In this document: positions 7,640 through 16,843 of the stretch, in pieces
Layout: every line of letters starts with the position of its first letter
Position numbering within the stretch: position 1 is the first letter of the stretch
Assembly: GCA_017983495.1 (NCBI GenBank)
Contig: JAGOBH010000002.1
Span: 186,001 to 250,000 of the forward strand
Origin: Pyrinomonadaceae bacterium
GTDB lineage: Bacteria > Acidobacteriota > Blastocatellia > Pyrinomonadales > Pyrinomonadaceae
Direction of reading: 5' to 3'
Length of the DNA: 64,000 nt
Notes under the pieces: generated by a model
Database searches by the model: none
The model's input: only the letters and a program-made list of their open reading frames with translations
What the model was told of the DNA's origin: nothing
Position numbers and translations under genes: made by a program

Positions 7640-9904
7640 TTAGGCAGACTGTTTGTCCGATTCCTCTTCGGTGGAGGCCTCTGCAGGAGTTTCTTCAGCC
7701 TCGGCTTCGGGGGATGCCGCCTCAGCGGTCTCGAGAGCGGGTTCATCAACCTCTGTACTTTCTGTAGCAGGGGTTTCTGAAACCGCGTCTTCAGCTTCGG
7801 GAGTTTCTTCAACCTCGGCAACAGGTTCTTCAGCTGCAGTTTCTACTTCAGCGGCTGTTTCTTCCGCAACCACATCCTGATTTTCAGCAGCTTCTTCAGC
7901 CTCGGCAGCAGGCTCTTCAGCAGGAGTTTCCTCTTCGGCAGTTGCTTCTTCCGCAACCGCTTCCTGATTTTCAGCAGCAAGTGCGGCTTCGGCTTCCTTA
8001 GCGGCAAATTCCTCGGCCTTTATTTTCTTGGCAGCAAGTTTTGCCGCTTTCTTCTCTTCAGGCGTTTCCTCGACTTTGGCTTCGACCGCTTCATCAGACG
8101 ATTCGCCAAACTTAAGGTTTGCAAGTTCACCGAGCGATGCCATACCGCCCTTAGCTTCGGTTGAGTAGATCCGTGTATCGACGATCGGCTCGTCTTCCTT
8201 ACCGACAGCACGTGCAGAAAGTCCGATCTTCTGGTCAGCCTGCTCGATCCTTAGGATCTTGAAATCCATTTCCTGACCGAGTTCGGCGATCGACTCAGGC
8301 CGGTCGACACGTTCATCAGAAAGTTCCGAGATGTGGCAGAGACCCTCGAGGCCCTCGCCAAGTTCGACAAAGATGCCGAAATTAGTAAATCGCGATACCT
8401 TACCGCGAACCGTGTCTCCCGGACGATGGGTGGCGACAAATCCTTCCCATGCACTCGGCGTGAGATCCTTCATCGAGAGCGAAAGGCGTTGGCCCTGTTT
8501 GTCGATGCTGGTAACGATCGCGTCAACTTCCTGGTCTTTCTTTAGAACATCTTTAGGATGCTTGATCTTTTTGGCCCACGTGATGTCTGACACGTGAACG
8601 AGGCCGTCAATGCCTTCTTCGAGTTCAACAAAAGCACCAAAATCAGTGATGTTGCGAACACGGCCGTGGATCTTGGTTCCTACCGGATAACGGATATCTA
8701 CGGTTGACCACGGGTTCTCTTGGAACTGTTTCATTCCCAGGCTGATTCGGCGTTCTACTGTATCAACTCCGAGAACCTGTACCTCAACCTCGTCTCCGCG
8801 GTTGAACATGCGTTTCGGGCTCTGGGCTCGGCGTGACCATGAGATCTCAGAGACGTGCACCAGTCCTTCTACACCAGCTTCGAGTTCGACGAATACGCCG
8901 TAGTCGGTAACTGACGAGACCTTGCCTGTGATTTTGGTGTTAACCGGATAAACTTCGATAACCGTTGACCACGGGTCCGGTTGAAGCTGCTTGAAACCAA
9001 GCGAGATCTTTTCGCGTTCGCGGTCGAGTTTAAGAACCTTGACCTGAATGTGATCGCCGACCTTAAACATATCGCCCGGATGGTGCAGACGTCCCCACGA
9101 CATATCCGTTACGTGGAGCAGGCCGTCGATGCCGCCGATGTCAACGAACGCACCGTATTCCGTCAGGTTCTTGATCGTGCCTTCGATGACATAGCCGATA
9201 TCGATCTTGCTTAGGGTCTCACCCTTCTGCTGGCCGACGACCTCGTCTGTCAGGATCTTCCGCGACAGCACGACATTGTTACGTCGACGACTGAATTTGA
9301 TGATCTTGGCTTCGATCTCCTGACCTTTGTACTGGTCCAGACTGTGGATCGGGCGCGAATCGATCTGTGAACCGGGCAAAAATGCCTCGATGCCGCCCAG
9401 ATCAACGCGAAGGCCGCCCTTGGTCTTGTCCATGACAATGCCGGTTACTGTGGCTTCTTCGTTAAATGCTTTTTCAACAATATCCCACGCCTTTCGGGCA
9501 AGCGCATCGTGACGCGAAAGCTGCGGCGGGCCATCACCGGAGTGCATGCTGCGGAGCACGACTTCGACTTTGTCGCCGACGCTTACCGTCAGATTGCCGT
9601 CCTCGCCGGTAAATTCCTCAACCGGAGCGACGCCCTCGGATTTGTACCCGAAATCGATCAGGATGCCGCGATCGGAAACTCCGACCACCGTGCCATCGAC
9701 CAGTTCACCGGGGTGAAAGATGGTCTGTTCCTGTTCGAATTGCTCAAGAATGGCACCGAAATCGATGTCTCCCATGCTCTGAACTTCTTCTGTTGCAGCG
9801 GGAGTCGGTTCCGGTGCGGGTATTGTTGCAGCTGCTGTTTGTTCCACAACCGAATTATCGGCAGCCGTCGATTCTTCAGTTTCTGTTGTAACCTCGTTTG
9901 TCAT
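7640..9904 (-). CDS. rpsA: 30S ribosomal protein S1 with long Glu/Ala-rich tail
   Basis: Six S1 RNA-binding domains follow a ~55-residue Thr/Glu-rich leader. They start near FHPGELVDGTVVGV, EEATVTGIVMDKTKGG, GYVIEGTIKNLTEYG, TKITGKVSSVTDYG, TKIHGRVRNITDFG and DTVRGKVSRFTNFG. The protein binds mRNA on the 30S subunit during initiation. At 754 aa it is about 200 residues longer than E. coli S1; the excess is a C-terminal tail (~res 560-754), first Lys/Ala-rich, then strongly acidic and made of Glu, Ala, Pro and Thr. The tail DNA contains an internal duplication with an 87-bp period (7861-7891 and 7948-7978). The stop lies 54 nt before the HU start. Confidence 0.95.
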   Translation of the reverse strand: MTNEVTTETEESTAADNSVVEQTAAATIPAPEPTPAATEEVQSMGDIDFGAILEQFEQEQTIFHPGELVDGTVVGVSDRGILIDFGYKSEGVAPVEEFTGEDGNLTVSVGDKVEVVLRSMHSGDGPPQLSRHDALARKAWDIVEKAFNEEATVTGIVMDKTKGGLRVDLGGIEAFLPGSQIDSRPIHSLDQYKGQEIEAKIIKFSRRRNNVVLSRKILTDEVVGQQKGETLSKIDIGYVIEGTIKNLTEYGAFVDIGGIDGLLHVTDMSWGRLHHPGDMFKVGDHIQVKVLKLDREREKISLGFKQLQPDPWSTVIEVYPVNTKITGKVSSVTDYGVFVELEAGVEGLVHVSEISWSRRAQSPKRMFNRGDEVEVQVLGVDTVERRISLGMKQFQENPWSTVDIRYPVGTKIHGRVRNITDFGAFVELEEGIDGLVHVSDITWAKKIKHPKDVLKKDQEVDAIVTSIDKQGQRLSLSMKDLTPSAWEGFVATHRPGDTVRGKVSRFTNFGIFVELGEGLEGLCHISELSDERVDRPESIAELGQEMDFKILRIEQADQKIGLSARAVGKEDEPIVDTRIYSTEAKGGMASLGELANLKFGESSDEAVEAKVEETPEEKKAAKLAAKKIKAEEFAAKEAEAALAAENQEAVAEEATAEEETPAEEPAAEAEEAAENQDVVAEETAAEVETAAEEPVAEVEETPEAEDAVSETPATESTEVDEPALETAEAASPEAEAEETPAEASTEEESDKQSA

Positions 9905-10277
9905 TTACGCGTTTCTTACTTCCTTTTAGTTAGATATCGGCCATGCTCGTGCATGCCCGATAGTTTTCATTTACCTCGTCCCGGCGGCATATTATGTTCG
10001 AAAAGAACGCAATATAAAACCGAAAAACACTGCAAATCTTTTACCTTTACCTTTTTGTTCGCATTTGAAGTTTGCAAATGCAACGGAGGGCAATGGCGAT
10101 TGCAATGAATTCGGGTCCTTCCGCGTGATCTGGTAAAACTAAAACTTACACGTTTTGGGGCTCAAGTGTCAAGACAAAACAGCCGAAAAACGTTGCAAAA
10201 TATATATTTAAGCCGTCAGACGCGCCGAACAACGGTCTCGGGGTGACAGCGGGTCGGAGGTCACCCGCCCAATCTTA
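9905..10277. other. Intergenic region upstream of rpsA (373 bp)
   Basis: No convincing gene. It carries the leader/promoter of rpsA and the 3' flank of pilT's upstream neighbour space. A 7-bp inverted repeat, GCATTTG / CAAATGC, lies at 10061-10081, and an AT-rich tract (aaatatatatttaa) at 10198-10211. Confidence 0.5.
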
Positions 10278-11432
10278 TCAGTTTCGAACAATAAGTTCGC
10301 TGACGGATCCGATGCCGCTCGACCGTTCCATTTCCTCTTTGGCAAGCGTTGTCGTGTTGTGGATACCGGCAAGCCGTAAGCGGAATTCGTCCGGATTTGT
10401 CGATCCGCGAAGTGCCTCGTCGAGCCCGATCAGACCAGATTGATAGAGATAGAATAGCGATTGATCAAATGTCTGCATACCGTATTGGGACGTACCCGCT
10501 GCGATTGCGTCTCGTATGCTCTGAGTTTTGTCTTCGTGCAAGATATAATCCCGGATCAATGGCGTCGACATTAGCACCTCAACAGCTGGAATCCGGCTGT
10601 TACCCTTGGCGGATTTCATCAGTCGCTGAGAAACGACCGCTTTGAGCAGGCCCGCAAGCTGAATTCGGATCGATTTTTGCTGATACGGCGGAAATGCTGA
10701 AATGATGCGGGTTAGCGTTTCCGATGCGTCAAGGGTGTGCAGCGTCGAGAGGACCAAATGGCCTGTTTCGGCAGCAACCAGGGCAGTTTCGATCGTCTCC
10801 AAGTCGCGCATTTCACCGACGAGGATGACATCGGGATCTTGTCGAAGCGAACCGCGAAGAGCCTCGGCAAAATTGCGTGTGTCGACGTCAACCTCACGCT
10901 GCGTAACAAATGACTCTTTGTTCTTATGGAGGAATTCGATCGGATCTTCGATCGTCACGATGTGGCAGTTTCTCTTCTGATTTATGTAATCGACGATCGC
11001 GGCCAGCGTCGTGGATTTTCCCGAACCGGTCGTCCCGGTCACGAGGATCAATCCTCGGGTTTCATCTGCGATCTTGTTGAGGATCGGCGGCATTCCAAGT
11101 TCAGCAAAGCCCCGGATCGCGTCGGAAATGACGCGGGCGACGATACCGATCGAGTTGCGCTGCTGAAAAATATTTACACGGAACCGCCCAAGGCCGGCAA
11201 CTCCGTAACCGATGTCTACCTCGTACGCCTCTTTGAAATGCTGCTTTTGGCGATTCGACATCATGGAGAACGCCATTTCCAGGGTCTCGTCTTGTGTCAG
11301 ACGGGCAACGCCGGTCAGCGGTTTGAGTTCGCCGGTCACACGGATTACCGGAAATGAACCGGCACGCAAATGCAGGTCGGATGCGCCAAAGCTCATCGCC
11401 ATTCGCAGTAGATCGTCAATTCGGGTCGACAT
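10278..11432 (-). CDS. pilT: Type IV pilus retraction ATPase PilT
   Basis: 384-residue secretion ATPase that powers pilus disassembly and twitching. The N-terminal PAS-like domain is followed by Walker A GTTGSGKST (~res 130), an Asp box, Walker B ILVGEMRDLETI and the His box HLVLSTLHT. All are typical of PilT/PilU. The hexamer works at the cytoplasmic face of the inner membrane. PilU is the main alternative; no neighbouring pil genes are in the window to decide. The start at 11432 gives the usual MSTRIDDLLRMA opening. No pilin or pilB partner is nearby, so it is a stand-alone gene here. Confidence 0.93.
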   Translation of the reverse strand: MSTRIDDLLRMAMSFGASDLHLRAGSFPVIRVTGELKPLTGVARLTQDETLEMAFSMMSNRQKQHFKEAYEVDIGYGVAGLGRFRVNIFQQRNSIGIVARVISDAIRGFAELGMPPILNKIADETRGLILVTGTTGSGKSTTLAAIVDYINQKRNCHIVTIEDPIEFLHKNKESFVTQREVDVDTRNFAEALRGSLRQDPDVILVGEMRDLETIETALVAAETGHLVLSTLHTLDASETLTRIISAFPPYQQKSIRIQLAGLLKAVVSQRLMKSAKGNSRIPAVEVLMSTPLIRDYILHEDKTQSIRDAIAAGTSQYGMQTFDQSLFYLYQSGLIGLDEALRGSTNPDEFRLRLAGIHNTTTLAKEEMERSSGIGSVSELIVRN

Positions 11433-11628
11433 AATTTAGATACCGTTTAGATACCGTTGAAACTCCGACGTGTACGGGTTGTGGTGGATCGCGAAATGCG
11501 CCCGATACGCCGAGTCGGTCTACCAACAAGTTTAGCTTCTATTAAACATCGCGGTCAATGTATTTTTTTTCCATCCAAAACTGCTCCGCCTGCCATCTTA
11601 ATGCCTAATAGAAGTTTCACACCGATCG

Positions 11629-11865
11629 TCAGGCAGCAAACAGTATTGCTTTTGAAATGTCGCTGGCCGGGAATAGTTGTTTGGTGTGGGGACACCGGTA
11701 TTTATTTGTTTGCATAAATGCAATAGCGGCCGGTAACGTCCGGCCGGCGAAATGGTCGGCGAGTGGCGTTTTATTGAGCGTCTCGTCGTCGAGGTCGAGC
11801 GAAACGTTCACCGGGTGCGGTTGCCCGCATTGATCACAGATAACGTGTACGTCGTATTTAGTCAT
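11629..11865 (-). CDS. Small Cys-motif protein, function unknown
   Basis: 78 residues. A CDQC pair at residues 10-13 and a CPH near residue 58 suggest a small zinc-binding fold, though only three cysteines and one histidine are available. The middle is acidic (LDLDDETLN). No membrane segment or signal peptide is visible. The ATG at 11865 has no strong Shine-Dalgarno. It stands alone between pilT and the divergent prolyl oligopeptidase gene. I do not recognise the family. Confidence 0.6.
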   Translation of the reverse strand: MTKYDVHVICDQCGQPHPVNVSLDLDDETLNKTPLADHFAGRTLPAAIAFMQTNKYRCPHTKQLFPASDISKAILFAA

Positions 11866-11969
11866 AGTACGAGTCTACGCTAGACTGAGACATTGTGCAC
11901 CGGGAAACAAAATCGTAGACTTAGGCGTAATAAGCATCGGAATTCACTACCATTCTCAGGAGTTAAAAA

Positions 11970-14093
11970 ATGATCAACGGATTGTTGAGCCTCGGATTTA
12001 TCTTTATCATCATTGTTATCGGTAACACGGTCATCGTTGCCCAGACAGATATGAAAGCACCTATCGCTAAGAAAGAGCCTAAAGTTTTGAAGATCCATGG
12101 CTATGAGTTGATTGATAATTACGCATGGCTTCGTGATCGGAACGACAAGAAAGACCCTGCGGTAATCAGCTATCTCGAGGACAACAACAAGCATACTGAG
12201 TCCTTCATGGGCCAGCACAAGGGCTTTTCTGAGAGCTTGTACAACGAGATGCTCGGCCGCATAAAGCAGACGGATACCAGCGTGCCTTACAAGAAAGGCG
12301 GTTGGTGGTACTTTGTTAAAACCGAAGAAGGCAAACAGTACCCGACATATCTTCGCGGCAAGGCAAAAGACGGCAGCGACGCCGTCGTACTGCTTGACCA
12401 AAACGAGATGGCCAAGGGGCTCAAGTACTTCTCGATCGCCGAGTTTGACGTTAGCGACGACGGCAACATCCTCGCGTTCTCGACGGACTCGACAGGCTAC
12501 CGACAGTACACACTTCAGTTCAAAGACCTCAGGACAGGAAAGATATTGCCCGACAAAATTGAGCGGGTCACAAGCCTTGCATGGGCAAATGACAACAAGA
12601 CCGTTTTTGTCGTGACCGAAGATGCGACCTCGAAACGTTCTGACCTGCTTTGGCGGCACACTATCGGCGGCAAGACCGAAAAACTGCTTGAGGAAAAGGA
12701 CGTTCTCTTTAACCTTGGCGTCAGCCGCTCGCGTGACGGCAAGATGATCTTCGCCGGATCTTACGCAAAAACGAGCAGGGAATACCGCTATCTTCCGGCT
12801 GACCAGCCGACCGGCGAATGGAAAATGATCGCTCCGCGTCGCGAGGGCCACGAATACTCGGCCAACTTCGATATGGGCGAGTTTTACATTACGACCAATA
12901 AAGACGCTGAGAATTTTAAGGTGATGCGTGCGGCGGCTGAAGATCCGTCGGAAAAGAACTGGAAAGATTTTATTCCCTACAATCCCGAGATCAAGATCGA
13001 GGCGATCGAGTTTTTCAAAGACTACGCGGTCGTTAGCGAGGTGGAGAACGGCATCGAATATTTGCACGTCATGGATCGTAAGACCCGACGTGCTCCGGTC
13101 CGTATTCCGACGGACGAGTCTGTTTACACGATGGGTACGAGCCAGAATCCCGAATACGATACGCCCTCTGTGCGTTACAACTACTCGTCGATGATAACAC
13201 CTCAATCGACATACGAATTCGACTTTGCCTCACGCAAATCGACATTGCTCAAGCAGCAAGAGATACCGAGCGGATATGATAAATCGCAGTACACGACCGA
13301 GCGCGTCTGGACAACGGCCCGTGACGGCGTAAAGGTTCCCGTTCTCGTCATGATGAAAAAGGGAACCAAACTCGACGGCAAATCGCCTATGCTGCTTTAC
13401 GCGTACGGTTCGTATGGTGTTTCGATGACCCCTAATTTTTCGACCGCTCGTTTGAGCCTCGTCGACCGCGGCATGATCTACGGCATCGCTCTGATCCGCG
13501 GCGGCGGCGAACTCGGTGAAAAATGGCGTCTTGCGGGACGTATGTTCACTAAGATGAACACCTTCAACGATTTCGTCGACTCCTCGAAATGGCTTATTTC
13601 GAATAAATACACCTCGGCGGACCGCCTCGTTATCCAGGGCGGTTCGGCCGGCGGACTGCTGATGGGTGCTGTCGTCAATCAGTCACCTGAAACGTTCAAG
13701 GCGGCAATTGCACAAGTGCCGTTCGTTGACGTTATGAATACAATGCTAGATGCAAGTCTGCCGCTGACCAGCGAAGAGTGGATCGAATGGGGCAATCCGA
13801 ATGAAAAGAAGGCATGGGATTATATGATCACATATTCGCCCTATGAAAATATCAAAGCCCAAAACTATCCAAACATGCTGATCGAGGTGTCACTAAACGA
13901 CAGCCAGGTACCGTATTGGGAAGGAGCGAAGTTTGCGGCAAAGGTCCGTGAGATGAAGACCAACGACAGCGTTATCCTGCTTAAGACCAACATGGGAGCC
14001 GGACACGGCGGTTCGTCCGGCCGCTACGATCGTTTGAAAGAAGTTGCGTTCGATTACGCGTATGCGTTGACCCAGGTTGGTATTACAAAGTAG
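11970..14093 (+). CDS. Prolyl oligopeptidase family serine peptidase (S9A, oligopeptidase B-like), secreted
   Basis: Cleaves short peptides. Signal peptide at residues ~1-26 (hydrophobic run ending VIVAQT), so it is periplasmic or exported. The N-terminal DNYAWLRDRND opens a seven-bladed propeller domain (~70-430). The C-terminal alpha/beta hydrolase domain has the nucleophile elbow GGSAGG (~res 556), Asp in SLNDSQVPYW and His in GAGHGGSSGRYD. At 707 aa it has normal S9A length. AGGAG lies 8 nt before the ATG. A strong intrinsic terminator follows. The C-terminal specificity (basic versus proline) cannot be settled from sequence alone. Confidence 0.92.
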   Translation: MINGLLSLGFIFIIIVIGNTVIVAQTDMKAPIAKKEPKVLKIHGYELIDNYAWLRDRNDKKDPAVISYLEDNNKHTESFMGQHKGFSESLYNEMLGRIKQTDTSVPYKKGGWWYFVKTEEGKQYPTYLRGKAKDGSDAVVLLDQNEMAKGLKYFSIAEFDVSDDGNILAFSTDSTGYRQYTLQFKDLRTGKILPDKIERVTSLAWANDNKTVFVVTEDATSKRSDLLWRHTIGGKTEKLLEEKDVLFNLGVSRSRDGKMIFAGSYAKTSREYRYLPADQPTGEWKMIAPRREGHEYSANFDMGEFYITTNKDAENFKVMRAAAEDPSEKNWKDFIPYNPEIKIEAIEFFKDYAVVSEVENGIEYLHVMDRKTRRAPVRIPTDESVYTMGTSQNPEYDTPSVRYNYSSMITPQSTYEFDFASRKSTLLKQQEIPSGYDKSQYTTERVWTTARDGVKVPVLVMMKKGTKLDGKSPMLLYAYGSYGVSMTPNFSTARLSLVDRGMIYGIALIRGGGELGEKWRLAGRMFTKMNTFNDFVDSSKWLISNKYTSADRLVIQGGSAGGLLMGAVVNQSPETFKAAIAQVPFVDVMNTMLDASLPLTSEEWIEWGNPNEKKAWDYMITYSPYENIKAQNYPNMLIEVSLNDSQVPYWEGAKFAAKVREMKTNDSVILLKTNMGAGHGGSSGRYDRLKEVAFDYAYALTQVGITK

Positions 14094-14120
14094 TTTCACA
14101 ATAACCAGATGTTAAAATTG

Positions 14121-14150
14121 GGTGTCGGACCGTTCCGGCACCTTTTTTTT
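14121..14150 (+). terminator. Intrinsic terminator of the prolyl oligopeptidase gene
   Basis: A 9-bp stem (GGTGTCGGA pairing with TCCGGCACC, one G-T pair) with a CCGT loop spans 14121-14142, followed by eight T at 14143-14150. Confidence 0.9.
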
Positions 14151-14376
14151 ATTTGTTACGGCCGATTTCATATGACGATCTGAACGAGACTGGCGTTCAG
14201 ATCTACTAATGGATGCGATCGTCCAGCGTGGCAAACCGATCATCGTTGTTCACAAAAAAGACCTTGTAAAACATCTTACAACTAGGTTAAAATATTTCGG
14301 CAGAGCTTTGTGCTATTGCTTCCCCCCACGCCAGTGCCGCCCGGCAATCGATTTGCCAAGATCTATCCTCAACCAA

Positions 14377-16605
14377 ATGGAAAAGAAAGACCCAATATTC
14401 AACGTCTGCCTGGCCTTGTTCGCAGTTGCTGCGTTCGCCTCAACGGGTTGGGCCGCGGCGAGTATGTCAACAAACCGGCTGGATGCCGGGGTTGTCGTAC
14501 TTGCGGTACTCGTGATAGCACTTGGGGCCTTTCTAAAAACCCAGATCGAACGATTTGACCTGCATCTTGTACTTTCAAACGCACTGGTAATGGTCGTAAT
14601 GTTCAATTACGGTGCTGAGATCGGGGTGCTCGCCGCAGCCGTGGTTTTCGTTGCCATTGCGTTGATACTCCGACTGTCCGGCGGAATAGGCGACCTTCGC
14701 GGGCTGTTCGCCAGTTCGGCGATCGCTGTTATTTCAGCCGCCGCCGCCTGGCAGTGCGTCAAAGCGATGTTCGGGTCGACCGAGATCATTATGGAGCGGC
14801 ACGATCTGACCAGCATGATATGGTTTGTGGCCGTTTCGACGATCGCGATGTTTGCGGTCAACGCATTGCTTAACTGGGTTCTGTTCAAATTTGCAAGCAT
14901 TCCGGATCCGCGTCGCGGCTTTGATCGGTTCATGCTGGATTCGCTCCTTTTATATGTCCTGAGCGGGTTGGCGGCCGGAGTCGGGATCTCGGGCCTTGAA
15001 CATATGAATGTCTATGTTCTTACAGGCGTCACCGGATTTCTCGGCCTCGTTTTCTGGACCTATCGCCGATATGTTTCGGATATCAACACCACTGCCGATC
15101 GGGCTCGTTCGAGCGAACGCCGTCGTGCTGAAACGGCCGAGAGCCGAATTCGCGGACTCGAAACATACGTCGAAGAGCTCGAGCAGACCACTGAAACGCT
15201 TCAACAGAGCCACGAGAGTTTTCGTCACGCCGCTTTTCACGATGCCCTGACAGGTTTGCCGAACCGCAACTATTACATGGATCGGCTCAAAGAGCTTCTG
15301 GCCCAATGCCGTGAAAAGTCCGAGACCAATTTCGCGATCCTGCTGCTTGACCTGACGCGTTTTAAGACGATCAACGATAGTCTAGGCCATTCGATGGGCG
15401 ATCGACTGATCAAGGACGTGGGCAAACGCCTGGCCGAAATGATCCGCGAAGATGACATGGTCGCACGGTTCAGCGGCGACAAGTTTGGCGTGATCCTGAC
15501 CGATCTGATGGTTCGGGACGAGGCCATGTCATTTGCCGAACGCCTGTCAAAACGTGTTGCCGAGCCGTATTCGGTTGAAGGCAGGCAGGTCTTTACGAGC
15601 GTCAAGATCGGGATCGCTTTCGGCAATTCAAAATATCAGGAAGCCGAAGACATCCTGCGAGATGCCGATATCGCGATGTACTACGCCAAGGACAACAACG
15701 AGCCTTACGTCATCTTTGACCAAAAGATGCATATCCGCGCGGTCACGCGAATGCAGCTTGAGACGGATCTGCGGTACGCGATCGAGCGAAAGGAATTCGA
15801 GTTATACTATCAGCCGATCATCGGCCTCAGTGACGTGTCGCTGGTCGGTTTTGAGGCTCTCGTCCGGTGGAACCATCCGCAGCGTGGCCTGATACCGCCC
15901 AATGAATTCATCCCGATCAGCGAGAGCACCGGCATTATCATCCCGATGACGATCCAGATACTGCATTCGGCCTGCAGCCAGGTAGCTCGTTGGCAGTCAC
16001 GAAACCCCAACGGGGTTCCGCTGAGCGTCGCCGTCAATCTTTCGGGCAAACACTTTGGTCACCCGAATCTGGTCGATCAGATCAACGCGGTGCTGTACGA
16101 GACGGGAATATCGCCGAAATCGCTAAAGCTTGAGCTGACCGAGAGTGCGATCATGGAGAACGCCGAAACGGCCATCCTCATGCTCAAAGAGATCAAGAAG
16201 ACCGGAGTCCAGATCAGCATCGACGATTTTGGTACCGGCTATTCGAGTCTCAGCTATCTACACAAATTCCCGATCGATCTGCTCAAGGTTGACCGTTCCT
16301 TCGTGAGCGCAATGGAGGAGAATACCGAGAACGGCGAGATCGTCAAGACCGTGATAGCGTTGGCGAAAGCCCTAAAGCTAAGTGTCGTCGCCGAGGGCAT
16401 CGAGAGCATACATCAGTTTCACCAACTCCGGAATCTCAACTGCGAATACGGCCAGGGATATCTATTTTCAAAACCGCTGCCCGTTGCCGAGATCGAAAAG
16501 CTGCTGCTTGAAAACAACCGCTGGCGAAACATCCTGCCCGCCACCGGCATGCCGATCATCCCGCAGTCCAAACCTCAAGAACTGCCGCACCTCAGACTCG
16601 CATAG
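14377..16605 (+). CDS. Membrane GGDEF-EAL protein (probable c-di-GMP phosphodiesterase)
   Basis: From the ATG at 14377 the protein begins with about seven membrane helices (~res 10-230). A coiled coil follows (RRRAETAESRIRGLETYVEE), then GGDEF and EAL domains. The GGDEF motif is degenerate, SGDKF, so the cyclase Glu is lost; the allosteric I-site RxxD (REDD) five residues before it remains. The EAL domain is intact: EALVRW, ELTESAIMEN, DDFGTGYSSL, KVDRSFV and AEGIES. Likely net role is c-di-GMP hydrolysis, with the GGDEF domain acting as sensor (inference). An in-frame ATG at 14209 would add 56 residues without hydrophobic character; neither start has a clear ribosome site. Confidence 0.9.
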   Translation: MEKKDPIFNVCLALFAVAAFASTGWAAASMSTNRLDAGVVVLAVLVIALGAFLKTQIERFDLHLVLSNALVMVVMFNYGAEIGVLAAAVVFVAIALILRLSGGIGDLRGLFASSAIAVISAAAAWQCVKAMFGSTEIIMERHDLTSMIWFVAVSTIAMFAVNALLNWVLFKFASIPDPRRGFDRFMLDSLLLYVLSGLAAGVGISGLEHMNVYVLTGVTGFLGLVFWTYRRYVSDINTTADRARSSERRRAETAESRIRGLETYVEELEQTTETLQQSHESFRHAAFHDALTGLPNRNYYMDRLKELLAQCREKSETNFAILLLDLTRFKTINDSLGHSMGDRLIKDVGKRLAEMIREDDMVARFSGDKFGVILTDLMVRDEAMSFAERLSKRVAEPYSVEGRQVFTSVKIGIAFGNSKYQEAEDILRDADIAMYYAKDNNEPYVIFDQKMHIRAVTRMQLETDLRYAIERKEFELYYQPIIGLSDVSLVGFEALVRWNHPQRGLIPPNEFIPISESTGIIIPMTIQILHSACSQVARWQSRNPNGVPLSVAVNLSGKHFGHPNLVDQINAVLYETGISPKSLKLELTESAIMENAETAILMLKEIKKTGVQISIDDFGTGYSSLSYLHKFPIDLLKVDRSFVSAMEENTENGEIVKTVIALAKALKLSVVAEGIESIHQFHQLRNLNCEYGQGYLFSKPLPVAEIEKLLLENNRWRNILPATGMPIIPQSKPQELPHLRLA

Positions 16606-16640
16606 AGTCCCAAGTCCCAAGATCCCCAAGCCCCAAGTCT
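16606..16640. repeat. Degenerate heptamer tandem repeat (AGTCCCA)
   Basis: Directly after the GGDEF-EAL stop, AGTCCCA-type units recur (AGTCCCA, AGTCCCA, then AGATCCCCA, AGCCCCA) as an imperfect 7-nt tandem repeat. Confidence 0.6.
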
Positions 16641-16663
16641 GCCGGCTCGACATTGGCTATTTA

Positions 16664-16765
16664 ACTTTTACTTTGCCCTCTTCTTTGCCCCCTTTGCGTT
16701 CACCTTTGCGTACTTTGCGGTAAGACTGGGTTCCACGCAGAGACCGGAGAGTTCTTCGCAGAGTG
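16664..16765 (-). repeat. Dispersed repeat family A, copy 1
   Basis: Read on the reverse strand it runs: ACTCTCCGGTCTCTGCGTGG, then ACCGCAAAGTACGCAAAGG, a further ACGCAAAGGGGGCAAAG block, and an A/G-rich tail. The same order occurs at 38426-38540 and 38794-38893 on the forward strand. GCAAAG recurs four times. Confidence 0.7.
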
Positions 16766-16843
16766 TTTTGCGTTCCAACTTCAGTTGGCTCTTCGGTCAC
16801 CGCCATACGCTCGGAGCCTGCAGCACTTCTAATTATTTCATCT

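Noticed and set aside
9509-10108. 199-residue forward ORF opposite the rpsA start
   Set aside because: Overlaps S1 domains on the other strand and has a Cys-rich low-complexity composition typical of a shadow.
11880-13205. 441-residue reverse ORF opposite the prolyl oligopeptidase gene
   Set aside because: It lies fully antisense to a clear S9A peptidase with its own ribosome site; its composition (Arg/Val/His-rich) is that of a shadow frame.
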